A stretch of 64,000 nucleotides of DNA from Rheum nobile (Eukaryota; Streptophyta; Magnoliopsida; Caryophyllales; Polygonaceae): the NCBI GenBank assembly GCA_027886185.1, contig WOAB01000563.1, positions 8,680,001 through 8,744,000 of the forward strand, in the 5' to 3' direction. A model generated the notes under the pieces. It saw nothing but the letters and a program-made list of their open reading frames with translations, was not told the origin of the DNA and searched no databases. Below are positions 1 to 10,872 of this stretch, in pieces (the stretch's first letter is position 1; every line of letters starts with the position of its first letter). The translations under genes and the position numbers were made by a program.

Positions 1-181
1 TCATTATACGATATGGAGGAGCGGACTTACGATGCTGAGCTCGATCTCTCTCGCATGCTGGATGACGTCCGCGAGATCCAAGAGAACATCAAGCAAGCCA
101 AGCTGCTACTCAACCCACATTACGAGGTGGATAGGGCGGATTTTCGCCCAGGGTTCCTAGAGGAGTTTTGCTGGTGCGGAG

Positions 182-577
182 CAGAAGATCTGGCATTTCC
201 ACGAGTGGATGAACCCAGACATCAAGCCATTGATGGTGCTCCATGGCTGCTCTACTCTGGAGCAGTATGTGGATGCCGCCTATAAATTGGAGGTGACTCT
301 AAAAGAGTCAGCGAAGAAGCGCAATCGCTAGAGACCGGCGCAGAGCCAGCCTTAGGCTAATGGGTTTAAACGACCTGCGCCACCGTCGCATTTTGCTAAG
401 TCTGGCCGGGCTAGAACTGAGGTAACACAGTCGGGTCCTACTTAACGCTCGGGCCAGAGAAAGAACCCGATTCAGTGCTATAACTACGGAACGCCGGGAC
501 ATAAGAGCAACGAGTGTCCGAAGGACAAGAGGACGTGTTTTGCATGCGGAAAGGAGGGGCACTTACAGACGTTTTGT
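182..577 (+). pseudogene. Tekay-1 gag C-terminal part with two zinc knuckles (broken)
   Basis: In the frame starting at 182 the translation matches the capsid end of the Tekay-3 gag (KIWHFHEWMN, then YKLEVTL), with a stop at 329-331. Zinc knuckles follow in the same frame at 476-517 and 536-577. The second, CFACGKEGHLQTFC, is an intact CCHC. The first has lost its second cysteine (CYNYGTPGH, a TGC to TAC change). The ATG-initiated frame at 13-285 is a frameshifted reading of the same gag. The product would be the structural capsid/nucleocapsid protein that packages element RNA. Confidence 0.85.
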
Positions 578-673
578 CCTCAAAGGAGGCAGAAGGGGGC
601 TGAGTCACAGCAAGGGTTAGTTAGCCATAACAACCGACCCCGATTCAAGCATGTAGAGACTTTTAGCCCTTCA

Positions 674-1108
674 ATGCAGACAACTGCCCAGAATAAGGGG
701 AAAGCCCCAGCTGCTTCCGTAGGTCAAGGTCAGCGGCTATATGAGATGAGTGAGGCTGACAGACCAAATGCTCCAATTACTCAAGGTATTCTATACCTCC
801 ATTCTACATCTGTGTGCATATTGTTTGATTCGGGTGCCACTCATTCTTTTATTTCGGAGAACTGTGGGAGTAAGCTAGGCTTAGTATGCAATGAATTATG
901 CGAACCATTTGTGGTGAACCTTCCAAATGGTGAACAATTAGTAGGGACCAAGCGTCTATCGGAATTTCCGATTACTATTCAAGGTCGGAAGTTCAAAGCA
1001 GACTTGATCTGTATAGCCATGGCTCCATACGACATCATTCTCGGGATGGACTGGCTGACACGCTATGGGGCGGTAATCAATTTTAGCTCAAGGACAGTGA
1101 CGGTTTAA
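674..1108 (+). pseudogene. Tekay-1 aspartic protease domain
   Basis: The translation contains the retropepsin signature FDSGATHSFIS with the catalytic Asp near 827, then DIILGMDWL, the hydrophobic flap/end motif of Ty3/gypsy proteases. This domain would cleave the Gag-Pol polyprotein inside virus-like particles. It is in the same frame as the zinc knuckles. It ends at a TAA (1106-1108) where Tekay-2 reads through, so the stop is a lesion. A frameshift follows before the RT. Confidence 0.9.
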
Positions 1109-1122
1109 TCTGGGGTCAGTTT

Positions 1123-2130
1123 GTGTGCAAGTTCAAGGGTCGTAATGACGTTGATAACGGAAAGCTCATCAATGCGATGGCTGCGTGCAAGCTACTTCGA
1201 CAAGGTTGTGTAGGGTACCTGTGCTATCTGGATAAGCCCAAGAAGGATGAGACTTCAGTTCATGATGTTCCTGTCATATGCGAGTATCCGAATGTTTTTC
1301 CTGATGAGATTCCCGACTTACCCCCAAATCGTGATGTGGAGTTCACTATTGATCTCGAGCCTGGAATTGCGCCGATTTCTAAAGCACCTTATCGGATGGC
1401 TCCAGCTGAGATGAAGGAGTTGAAGAAGCAACTTGAGGAGCTTCTTGAGAAAGGGTATATAAGGCCGAGTGCATCGCCTTGGGGCGCTCCAGTCTTATTT
1501 GTGAAGAAGAAGATGGATCATTCAGACTTTGTATCGACTATCGAGAGTTGAACAAGGTCACTATCAAGAATAAGTATCCGTTGCCTAGGATAGATGATCT
1601 ATTGGATCAACTGCAGGGAGCAAAAGTCTTTTCCAAGATCGATCTGAGATCTGGTTACCATCAGCTCAGGATTCGTGAGGAAGATATTCCGAGGACTGCA
1701 TTCCGGACGAGATATGAGCACTACGAGTTCGTAGTCATGCCATTTAGGCTTACTAATGCTCCTTCAGTTTTCATGGACCTGATGCATAGATGTTTCCACC
1801 AGTACCTGGATAAGTTCGTGGTGGTTTTCATCGACGATATCCTGATCTACTCTCCGAGCGAGGAGGCTCACGAGGAGCATCTTCGTATCACCTTGTCAGT
1901 CCTTAGACAAAATCAGCTGTATGCAAAGTTGTCTAAATGTGACTTCTGGATTAAGGAAGTGGCTTTCTTAGGCCATGTGATCAACGAGAATGGGGTTATG
2001 GTTGACCCTCAGAAGATCGAAGCGGTAGCCAACTGGAAGCGACCTTAGAACGTGAAGGAGGTGTGCAGTTTCTTGGGACTTGTAGGTTATTACAGACGGT
2101 TCGTTGAGGGATTTTCAAAGATCGCTCTAC
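1123..2130 (+). pseudogene. Tekay-1 reverse transcriptase (frameshifted)
   Basis: The protease-RT linker and RT fingers read from 1123 (VFPDEIPDLPP, then KAPYRMAP). A one-base shift near 1510, in the run of AAG codons after APVLFVKK, moves the frame to 1479-2048, which holds CIDYRELNK, the FSKIDLRSGYHQ palm motif and the catalytic FIDD box near 1828-1839. A TAG at 2046-2048 interrupts the thumb where Tekay-2 has CAA. Reverse transcriptase copies element RNA to DNA; the lesions make this copy dead. Confidence 0.92.
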
Positions 2131-2618
2131 CCATGACCGGGTTGCTCCGCAAGGTCCACAAGAAGTTCATATGGGACGACAAGTGCGAGGCAAGTTTTCA
2201 GGAGTTGACAAAGTGTCTGACGTCCGTACCAGTTTTGGCACTACCAGAAGGAACTGATAGTTATGTGGTCTATAGTGACGCTCCGAAGCATGGGTTAGGA
2301 TGTGTATTGATGCAAAAGGGAAAGGTTATCGCATACGCATCTCGGAAATTGAAGACCTATGAAGCAAACTATCCGACGCATGATCTGGAGTTAGCGGCTG
2401 TGGATTTCGCACTGAACATTTGGAGGCACTATCTCTATGGTGTTAGGTGCTAGATCTTTACCGACCACAAGAGTCTCAAGTATGTGTTCACGCAGAAAGA
2501 GCTGAATATGAGACAACGTCGCTGGTTGGAGCTACTCAAGGACTACGACATCGAGTTGTTGTATTATCCGGGCAAGGCTAACGTAGTAGCCAATGCTTTG
2601 AGTCGGAAGACGCCGCAC
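2131..2618 (+). pseudogene. Tekay-1 RNase H domain
   Basis: It continues in the RT frame. YSDAPKHGLGCVL holds the first catalytic Asp, THDLELAAV the Glu, and TDHKSLKYV the third acidic position. A TAG at 2451-2453 (CAA in Tekay-2) cuts the domain. The closing motif reads VVANALSRK where the family usually has VADALSRK, so the final Asp is Asn. RNase H degrades RNA in the RNA:DNA hybrid. Confidence 0.88.
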
Positions 2619-3940
2619 GAGACCGTAGTAGCTCTGCTCACTGCTCAGACCAAACTGCACCAAGGATTGTGCAAGATTGATGTCTTGTATGATCAGCGTC
2701 GAGGATGCCTGAGTATGTTGGAGATTCAGGCTACGCTACTTGATCAGATCAAGGAGAAGCAGGTTGATGATGTAATCTTAGTGAAGTTAAGCAGTGAAGT
2801 GATGGAAGGGAAAGCTCCGGGATTCGTGATTCAAGATGATGGATCACTCTGGTTTCAGGACCGAATCTGTGTTCTTGTAGTAGATGGCCTTCACCAATTG
2901 GTAATGAAGGAGGCCCATTCGTCAGCTTATTCTGTACATCCAAGATCCAGTAAGATGTACAAGGACCTCAGAAAGAAATTATGGTTGCCCAACATGAAGT
3001 GAGACGTAGCAGAATTTGTGGCAAAATGCTTGACTTGTCAAAAGGTCAAGATAGAACACCGTATACCAAGTGGTGAATTACAACCTCTCCCAGTGCCAGA
3101 ATGGAAGTGGGAGGATATTACGATGGACTTCGTCATGGGGTTGCCAAAAACTCAGAGTCAGAAGGATGCCATATGGGTGATCATTGATCGGCTCACGAAG
3201 ATTGCTCATTTCGTGGCCATCAAGTCAACTTGGGGAACCCAGAGGCTATCAGAAGTTTTCCTACACAAGATTGTCCATTTGCATGGTACGCCAAAAACCA
3301 TTGTATCGGATCGTGATGGCCGATTTATGTCGAGATTCTGGAAGGAACTCCACAAGGCCATGGGGACTGAGTTGAGGTTTAGTACTGCGTTTCATCCACA
3401 GACGGATGAACAGTCTGAGAGGACCATCCAGACATTGGAGGATATGCTGAGAGCTTGTGTACTAGATCGTCCGACCAGCTGGGAGAACAACTTAAGTGTG
3501 ATTGAATTCACGTACAACAGTAACTGGCATTCTACCATCAAGATGGCTCCATTCGAGGCTTTGTACGGTCGGAAGTACAGATCTCCAATTTATTGGCATG
3601 AGAATGCCGACAAGGTTCTGCTCGGACCGGAGTTAGTCGAAAGGACTGCCTCGGACATTGCCATGATCAAACAGAGTTTGTGGTTGGTGACAAGGTGTTT
3701 GTCAGGGTGTCGCCCTCCAAGGGTGTGTTCAGGTTCGGCAAGCGTGGGAAGCTTAACCCTCGCTACGTGGGACCGTTTGAGATCCTTGACAGAGTTGGAT
3801 CTCTAGCATACCATTTGGCATTACCGCCGTCGGCGCATCCGGTGCATAACGTGTTCCACGTGTCTTTGTTAAGAAAGTATGTGCCAGATGTCTCTCATGT
3901 GCTGAGTTACGAGGACATTGAGATTCAGGCAAATGGTACC
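2619..3940 (+). pseudogene. Tekay-1 integrase, truncated
   Basis: An HHCC zinc domain is visible (HSSAYSVHP, then CLTCQKVK), with a TGA at 3000-3002 where Tekay-2 has TGG. The catalytic core follows with MDFVMGLPK, IVSDRDGRFM and FHPQTDEQSERT, giving the D, D and E of the DDE triad. A frameshift lies near 3680. The C-terminal GKRGKLNPRYVGPF region reads from 3680 and ends at VLSYEDIEIQ. The chromodomain-like tail present in Tekay-2 is cut off by the Tat insertion at 3941. Confidence 0.9.
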
Positions 3941-4168
3941 TGTTGGGCCCAACATGCTCCAATGGAGCCAGTGCAAGCGGGTTGGGCCAAGATTCAAGTG
4001 AAGAAGTAGGCCGAAGAAGACTGGAGGGAGGCGTCGGACATTCCTTGAACGCATGGGATCCGACCAACCCCGAGAATTTCGCTCAAAGCATTAATTGCTC
4101 AATCAAAGGCAAACGGTAACCAAATCAAGCACAAGAATATGATGGCATTAAAAAAGAATCATGGAGAT

Positions 4169-5794
4169 TGATAGGGCGTTGTCGTGACACCTTAAACAAA
4201 ATAATCCTAACAAACCTAAACAAGTAGTAGAGGCAAGCAAGGGTCGAATCCACAGGGAGGAAGTGATCTTTCTAAGTATTTATGAGCATGCAAAGTAACA
4301 AAAGGGGGTTTTGATTATCAAGCAGAGCAAAGCAAACAGGTTTAATTGACTTGAGAATATGGTTGGGGAAAGTAGTTCCACTAGAACGAGATCCACAATA
4401 CAGAGATATAAGTTGATCACAGAAATCTATTCAATCCAAGTTCTTTTACTATTCTTATGGTTGTTCCCACCCTGATCTTAAGTACTACCGATTCTCACAA
4501 TTGTCGATAGACTTATTACTATGCCAATGATAAAATACCACCAGTCACGCCTGTCACGCGGTACCAGACCGGGGTGCTTTACCACCAACAAAGCAATAGC
4601 AATGCACACAAGGATATAGGATACATGCAAGTAGAAAGACGTACAAGTACTCACTCCCCTACTTAACATGCATAAGATTCTCACTCACGATTGTACGCTC
4701 GGAACCCCTATACGCACAATCATGTTTGCCACTAGATAAGCACTCGGAACCCCTATATGCAAATCCTAGCAATTGATAAATAGTACTCAACCTAGCTGGC
4801 CAGACTATGAAGAATAACGATAAATCAATAATCAATATATCCAAGAGAATCAAACCAACATACATAAGAATAAGAACAAGGAATAGAAATCTCACAACTG
4901 AATCAACTGTATTGCTTCAAACATCTAGCGAAACAAAGGTGTTTAGCTCTCTATGGGTTGAAAACCCTGGAGGCAGAATGAAGAACGAACTAAGTCTCTC
5001 CAAAGGAGAATTGTAACTTTTTGCAACTAGGTTAACAAAAGGGTATTTAACCTAATTCAAAAAGTGATAAAAATAATAAAATGAAATAACAATAAAATAA
5101 TAACACAAAATAAACTAACGAAATTCGGGAACAATTAAACTCGTTCAGCAGCTAAATTGAACAGCTGCTTCTCGGCCCATCCCAAGCCAACATCAGCTCG
5201 GCCCGTCTCTCTCTCTCAGCCCACAAGCGCGTGGCCCAACTCTAGCAAATCATCTTCGCTGACGTCGTCATGATGTCATCACCATTTCTTTCCAGCTTCA
5301 ATTTCACGCGGAAGCAATTTCTTCTTCGTTTCACGCGGGCCCCAGCCTTCATGGGCTTCTTCTTCATTTGCTTGGGCCTTTCCTCCAATTTGGGCCTTTT
5401 ATCTTCACAGCCCAATATCAGCCTTCCAATTCCAGCAATCACCACGCGGCTTAATTAATTAAGCTGATTCCGCTTCGCGTGGCCGCGGGGCGCCAACTCC
5501 CACCGCGGGGCGACATCCTTCTCTGAGACCCATCGCCGGGTCACGGTGGCTCTGGCGCAGGGCTTCACTTCTCTAGGAGTCGCCTCTTCTGCTCTTCTTT
5601 ACTACCAAGTGTTGGTAGTCTTCTCCAATAAACTCCAGCAGATCCTCATCATCTCCATCTAAGCCGTAAAACCTTGGATATCTTCACTTCTCAACTACTC
5701 TTCTGGATTACAGACTTAGCCTAAATCTACTCCAAAACTCCATCTAAAATATGTCAATAATCACTAGTTAAGGTGCATGAAATGACACCTATCA
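4169..5794 (-). repeat. Athila-A 3' LTR (left)
   Basis: It is 1626 bp, TGATAGG to CCTATCA, and nearly identical to the right LTR with scattered substitutions. It contains a cluster of GC-rich motifs (CACCGCGGGGCG and relatives) at about 5475-5570. Open frames inside it, such as 4478-4684 and 5242-5445, recur in both LTR copies and show no protein family, so I treat them as chance. Confidence 0.93.
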
Positions 5795-5814
5795 AATATC
5801 CCCACACTTAGACC
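5795..5814 (-). promoter_or_regulatory. Athila-A polypurine tract
   Basis: Directly next to the 3' LTR the minus strand reads AAGTGTGGGGATATT, the usual G-rich plus-strand primer position in Athila elements. Confidence 0.8.
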
Positions 5815-7197
5815 TTTACTCGTCCCGAGTAAATCAAAACCAATCATACTCCAATCATCAAACACCAAGGTCTCAGGAAGTGTGAGCAAACATGAAACCA
5901 GTGACTACAACAACTCAACGATCAGCTTAAGATACCAAAGCAACACGCACAACACAACAACACAATACAACACAACTCAATAAATCTCAACACCCAAACA
6001 TCCAAGCTAAAAGGAAAGCAGAGTACTTCCCCCAAGCTGATCCCAAACACCATAGAGTGAAACAAAATCTAATCCTATCTCCCATCTATCTTCTTATGTC
6101 TCCTAGAGTGACCTACCCGACAATCCTTCTTTGACTCCTCTTCTTATGACGCCTCGCCAAGAATAATGAGAAATCCTAGAATCACTCTTCTTCTTTTTCG
6201 CTCATTTTGCCAAGGCGCCCTTTCGGGTTTTCACCAAGCCACTCATTTCATTTTCCAATAGATGTACTCACATAAGCTCACGTCACTCTTGACCACATAT
6301 TACCCCAGCCTAATGCTGGTCCAAGCCACCTGCTTATTACCTAGGCCGCCCTTTCGGGTTTTCGACCTATCCCAGGATTTTTAATGTATGCCTTTTTTCA
6401 ATTTTTGGCTTTTTTCATTTTTATTCATTTTTCTCCTCAACGACGTAGCAAGTATAGAACTCTCCCCCATGCTTAAACATTGTATTTTCCTCAATGTAAT
6501 GAAAGACAAAAGAATAGAAGCATAGGGAAAAGCAAAAAATAACTCACAAACGTTGCCAAGCTGCTTGGACACTTCCGTTGTTGCTGGCGGTCTTTTCAAT
6601 AAATGCCCAGGTCTCTGGTGTTGGGAGGGTATCTTCATCAATTCTATAATCTTCTTCTACCGTGCAATCAAAGGGAACCACTTTGGTGAATAGTGGTATA
6701 GCAAAGATGTCGGGGTTGCACGACCTTCTAGGAACACATGGTGGAGCCCAGATATAATCATGGTGGGGGCTCTAGCGTTCCTCCTCCTCAGCTGTCGAAT
6801 GTAGGGCCATCATCGTTGCCAAATAATGTGTGGGGCAAGTGTTCCTCCGTTAGCAACATGATGCGCACCTCTCCGTGGTGACTCTAGACAGCTCGGTAAA
6901 ACTTTTTTTTTTGTTCGATTTTTTTTTTTTTGCCTCCCCGTTTAAGGTTTTTTCGGGGAGCGACTTAGTGCAGGGAAGGAAGAGACTTACATTGGTGTGG
7001 AAACACCTTCTTCAATAGGCATGGGTCTCTTCCCTGCAGGTTAGTCGGAAACAAAAACCAAAACAAAAACAAAGCAACACACATTAAAGAAAATGCAAAA
7101 ACAAAGAATGAAAAGCAAAGAAAGAAAAACATACCTCGGGTTGCCTCCCGGATAGCGCCTTAGTTATTGTCATGGCATGACATCCTGCTCATTCTCC
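5815..7197 (-). other. Athila-A 3' non-coding part
   Basis: No protein family is recognisable. On the minus strand there is a GCATGGGGGAGAG purine run near 6465 and the sequence is poor in open frames. T-rich tracts lie at 6905-6930. The phrase CGTTTAAGGTTTTTTCGGG near 6938 and CTCGGGTTGCCTCCCGGA near 7137 recur in Athila-B (about 27981 and 28224), showing the two families share ancestry. Confidence 0.6.
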
Positions 7198-8643
7198 TCA
7201 ACTCGGGTTGCTCATAGCAACCAAACTCCTGGGGCCTGGATCAGGGGGATGCCTCTTTGTATGCTCTCTATTGAGCCTTTCCCCCAATCTTGTGCAATTG
7301 TTGATGGCTGGATCACTCGTCGTATCCATGAATGCACTTGCCATCTTGAAAAATTGTCTACCCAACATCTCAGGGGCTTCATGTGTATCTTGCCCCGTAT
7401 CCAGCATATAAAAATTTACCACTTGAATCAAGGCCTCCTTTTTGTGCTCCCCCTTCGGTTTCTTTTTTATCATGCCTAGCACCTTTAACATTTCCTTGCA
7501 GGGAGGGGTGCTGTCCGCCAGATGGACCAAAGGGGTGGTTGCCTTGCAGCCGCTGAAGGTGTCAAATAAGCTTTTGTCGCTCTCCACCTTTTAGGTGTCC
7601 TTCAGAGCCTCAGGGAATGGTATAGCGGGCTGCAATGCAACGAGCGGGAAGGAGTTAAGACGCAAAAACTCATCATAGGCAGCCTCCAGAGGATCGGGGA
7701 CTGCCGGGGCGATTGTCTCTGGAGTATTTTCGCGAACATGGCACTCCTCCTCATCGTCGCTCCAATCCTCCTCAAATCTCAAAAAGTACTCTTCCTCAGT
7801 CAGCACCGGATGTTCAACCCCGTAAGTGTCTACCCAAACCTCACCAGCATATCTGAAATTTTGGACACCGGGCCGCGGCGAGATCGCGCTAGGAGGTACT
7901 TCGTCCACCGCGGGGCGGTAGTCATTGCCGCGGGGCGGTGAGGTCGCGGCGGAGATACTGAGGCACGTCGCCGGGTCGCGGTCATTCTCGCCGCGGGGCG
8001 GTGAGATAACTGGGATCTCACGTCGGGTCGCGGTGAGAGGTGACACAGGGCGGTGAGCGATGTTCTCCATCTCACTGTCGCTCTCTTTTTCAGCTGACTT
8101 CGACTCAATCAACGCTTGACTCAGTTGGTTAACTTGGCTTTGGAGATTAGAAATCGCCTCTTGCTGTTGGTAGTCATTCTGAGCCATGGTTATTTGCAGT
8201 GTGGACACGTTCTGGGCCATGGTTGTTTTCATTGAGGACACGGTCTGGGCCATGGTTGTTTGCATTGATGACACGGTCTGGGCCATGGTTGTCACACTTT
8301 GAATCAGAGCGCTGAGCACATCGGCATTGGGTGCAGGCGAGAACTGTGGTTGATTTCTATACGGAGCTGGGTTATGGTTCTCCCTCCACCCTGAGTTGTA
8401 GGTGTCCGGATAGTGCTCCTGCCTCGGTCCCTGCGAGTTCACACCTCGACGTGCATTTACTGCTGCTCTGAATGCAGGAAGTCCTGGACAATCGTCAGTG
8501 GTGTGCAGCGTATCGCGACAGATTCTGCAGGCACTAGGAGTTGGGTAGTGTCCCCTCTCTAGCGAGAATGAGCAGGGGCCTGGTCTTTCGTGCGGTTCTC
8601 CCCCGAACTCCATATATGTATCAAAAGCAAAAGAGAAAAACAA
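7198..8643 (-). pseudogene. Athila-A gag-pro remnant
   Basis: The gag part (8643 to 7594) begins just inside the PBS and lacks the capsid domain. It has a zinc knuckle CRICRDTLHTTDDC (CX2CX4HX4C), a coiled-coil stretch built of four 11-residue repeats (TMAQTVSSMQT type), and an HRPA/PPRG-rich linker encoded by the GC-rich motifs. A TAA at 7591-7593 interrupts the frame. The same frame resumes (ESDKSLFDTF) and ends with a protease-like tail, EMLGRQFFKMASAFMD, matching LGRPFMKT in Athila-B. The catalytic protease segment is deleted. The product would be a structural or RNA-binding protein only. Confidence 0.8.
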
Positions 8644-8732
8644 AAATTAGTAGCACGGGTGTGGACCGTAAGATAGGTCCACACCAAAGTAACACACACA
8701 CAAACAAACACACAGAAAAATCAAATCTTGCC

Positions 8733-8750
8733 TCCCCGGCAAAGGCGCCA
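8733..8750 (-). promoter_or_regulatory. Athila-A primer binding site (tRNA-Asp-like)
   Basis: On the minus strand it reads TGGCGCCTTTGCCGGGGA, three bases inside the 5' LTR. This is one base off the TGGCGCCGTTGCCGGGGA-type site known for Athila elements and assigned to tRNA-Asp. It defines the element's orientation. Confidence 0.85.
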
Positions 8751-8753
8751 ATT

Positions 8754-10386
8754 TGATAGGGCGTTGTCGTGACACCTTAAATAAAATAATCCTAACAAAC
8801 CTAAACAAGTAGTAGAGGCAAGCAAGGGTCGAATCCATATGGAGGAAGTGATCTTTCTAAGTATTTATGAGCATGCAAAGTAACAAAGGGGGGTTTTGAT
8901 TATCAAGCAGAGCAAAGCAAAGCAAACAGGTTTAATTGACTTGAGAATATGGTTGGGGAAAGTAGTTCCACTAGAACGAGATCCACAATACATAGATATA
9001 AGTTGATCACAGAAATCTATTCAATCCAAGTTCTTTTACTATTCTTATGGTTGTTCCCACCCTGATTTTAAGTACTACCGATTCTCACAGTTGTCGATAG
9101 ACTTATTACTATGCCAATGATAAAATACCACCAGTCACGCCAGTCACGCGGTACCAGACCGGGGTACTTTACCACCAATAAAGCAATAGCAATGCACACA
9201 AGGATATAGGATACATGCAAGTAGAAAGACGTACAAGTACTCACTCCCCTACTTAACATGCATAAGATTCTCACTCATGATTGTATACTCGGAACCCCTA
9301 TACGCACAATCGTGTTTGCCACTAGATAAGCACTCGGAACCCCTATATGTAAATCCTAGCAATTGATAAATAGTACTCAACCTAGCTGGCCAGACTATGA
9401 AGAATAACGATAAATCAATAATCAATATATCCAAGAGAATCAAACCAACATACATAAGAATAAGAACAAGGAATAGAAATCTCACAACCGAATCAACTGT
9501 ATTGCTTCAAACGTCTAGCGAAACAAAGGTGTTTAGCTCTCCATGGGTTGAAAACCCTGGAGGCAGAATGAAGAACGAACTAAGTTTCTCCAAAGGAGAA
9601 TTGTAACTTTTTGCAACTAGGTTAACAAAAGGGTATTTAACCTAATTCAAAAAGTGATAAAAATAATAAAAGGAAATAACAATAAAATAATAACACAAAA
9701 TAAACTAACGAAATTCGGGGACAATTAAACTCGTTCAGCAGCTAAATTGAATAGCTGCTTCTCGGCCCATCCCAAGGCAACATCAGCTCGGCCCATCTCT
9801 CTCTCTCTCAGCCCACAAGAGCGCGGCCCAACTCCAGCAAATCATCTTCGCTGACGTCGTCATGACGTCATCACCATTTCTTTCCAGCTTCAATTTCACG
9901 CGGAAGCAATTTCTTCTTCGTTTCACGCGGGCCCCAGCCTTCACGGGCTTCTTCTTCATTTGCTTGGGCCTTTCCTCCAATTTAGGCCTTTTATCTTCAC
10001 GGCCTAATATCAGCCTTCCAATTCCAGCAATCACCACGCGGCTTAATTAATTAAGCTGATTCCGCTTCGCGTGGCCGCGGGGCGCCAGCTCCCACCGCGG
10101 GGCGGGATCCTTCTCTAAGACCCATCGCCGGGTCACGGTGGCTCTGGCGTGGGGCTTCACTTCTCTAGGAGTCGCCTCTTCTGCTCTTCTTTACTACCAA
10201 GTGTTGGTAGTCTTCTCCAATAAACTCCAGCAGATCCTCATCATCTCCATCTAAGCCGTAAAACCTTGGATATCTTCACTTCTCAACTACTCTTCTGGAT
10301 TACAGACTTAGCCTAAATCTACTCCAAAACTCCATCTAAAATATGTCAATAATCACTAGTTAAGGTGCATGAAATGATACCTATCA
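8754..10386 (-). repeat. Athila-A 5' LTR (right)
   Basis: It is 1633 bp. It differs from the left LTR by substitutions and short indels (for example an extra AAAGC unit near 8905 and an extra TC in the CT run near 9800), so the insertion is not brand new. It carries the same GC-rich motif cluster at about 10070-10150. This end holds the promoter for minus-strand transcription. Confidence 0.92.
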
Positions 10387-10819
10387 GAGATCACATATAG
10401 GAATAAATAGGAGAATATCACGAAGACAGTAACGGACGAAGGAGAAGATACCATAAATAGACCACAAAAGAATGATCGAACACGACACGTCCGTGAACAA
10501 CACTCATCTACTTAGCTCTCAAAAAAGCTTACCAGCATATCGGTTCTCGTTCAATTCCCCTGGGGTGTTACCCGATTACAGCCGGTCGAGCCATCGGAAT
10601 AGCCGGTTGGACAAAACTCGATCTCTTATTCCTCAAGGATAAGTTGTACTACGATTCAATTCTGTCATCATTCGATCAATATATCATACTATAAGTTTGC
10701 ATCTATTTAATACATGGTTGATTGTTCATTTAGTTTGGATTTATTTTATACTATCCGATCGACTCGTTACCCCGTCTAAGGCGATTTAGGTTGATTGATC
10801 TGTTCGCCCCAAAACAATT

Positions 10820-10837
10820 TGGTGCCCACCGTGGGGC
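10820..10837 (+). promoter_or_regulatory. Tat backbone primer binding site
   Basis: TGGTGCCCACCGTGGGGC starts three bases after the LTR end. The related element has TGGCGCCCACCGTGGGGC. This is the primer-site type I associate with Tat/Ogre elements (tRNA-Arg is the reported partner); I could not check the tRNA match. Confidence 0.75.
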
Positions 10838-10872
10838 AACTTGCCGATCACCATCTTAAAAATCCTCCAACC

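Larger units (their letters stand above)
1..3940 (+). mobile_element. Tekay-1: truncated Ty3/gypsy chromovirus (Tekay/Del-like), 3' half of gag-pol
   Basis: The order is gag C-terminus, two zinc knuckles, protease, RT, RNase H and integrase, as in Ty3/gypsy. The pol is clearly the same family as Tekay-2 (46318-50655), roughly 85 percent alike by eye. The left end runs off the window. The right end stops inside the integrase C-terminal region at 3940, where TGTTGGGCCC, the start of a Tat LTR, takes over. The last five bases, GTACC (3936-3940), would be the target duplication, but no second copy was found, so the rest of this element lies outside the window or is deleted. It has several stops and frameshifts and is not functional. 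Confidence 0.93.
4169..10386 (-). mobile_element. Athila-A: non-autonomous Athila-like element with gag-pro remnant
   Basis: Two LTRs (4169-5794 and 8754-10386) begin TGATAGG and end CCTATCA. The element is flanked by perfect 5-bp target duplications GAGAT (4164-4168 and 10387-10391). The primer site beside the right LTR and the purine tract beside the left LTR set the minus orientation. The internal region is only 2.96 kb and codes a gag-pro remnant with no RT, RNase H or integrase, so mobility would need enzymes from a related element. It sits inside the 5' LTR of the Tat backbone. Confidence 0.93.
3941..10816 (+). repeat. 5' LTR of the Tat backbone, split by Athila-A
   Basis: The LTR begins TGTTGGGCCC at 3941 and ends CCCCAAAACA at 10816, just before the primer site. 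Removing Athila-A and one copy of GAGAT leaves about 653 bp, almost the length of the 656-657 bp LTRs of the Tat derivative at 12332-18350. Those have the same start (TGTTGGG), end (CCAAAACA) and PBS spacing. A weak TATA-like CATAAATA lies near 10451. Confidence 0.82.

Noticed and set aside
4478..5458. Small open frames in Athila-A LTRs, including a Cys/Ile-rich one
   Set aside because: Present in both LTRs only because of duplication; no family resemblance, and no start context or domain.
6381..6641. Minus-strand open frame in Athila-A 3' region
   Set aside because: It covers the typical GGGGGAGAG-type non-coding stretch near the 3' end and shows no domain.
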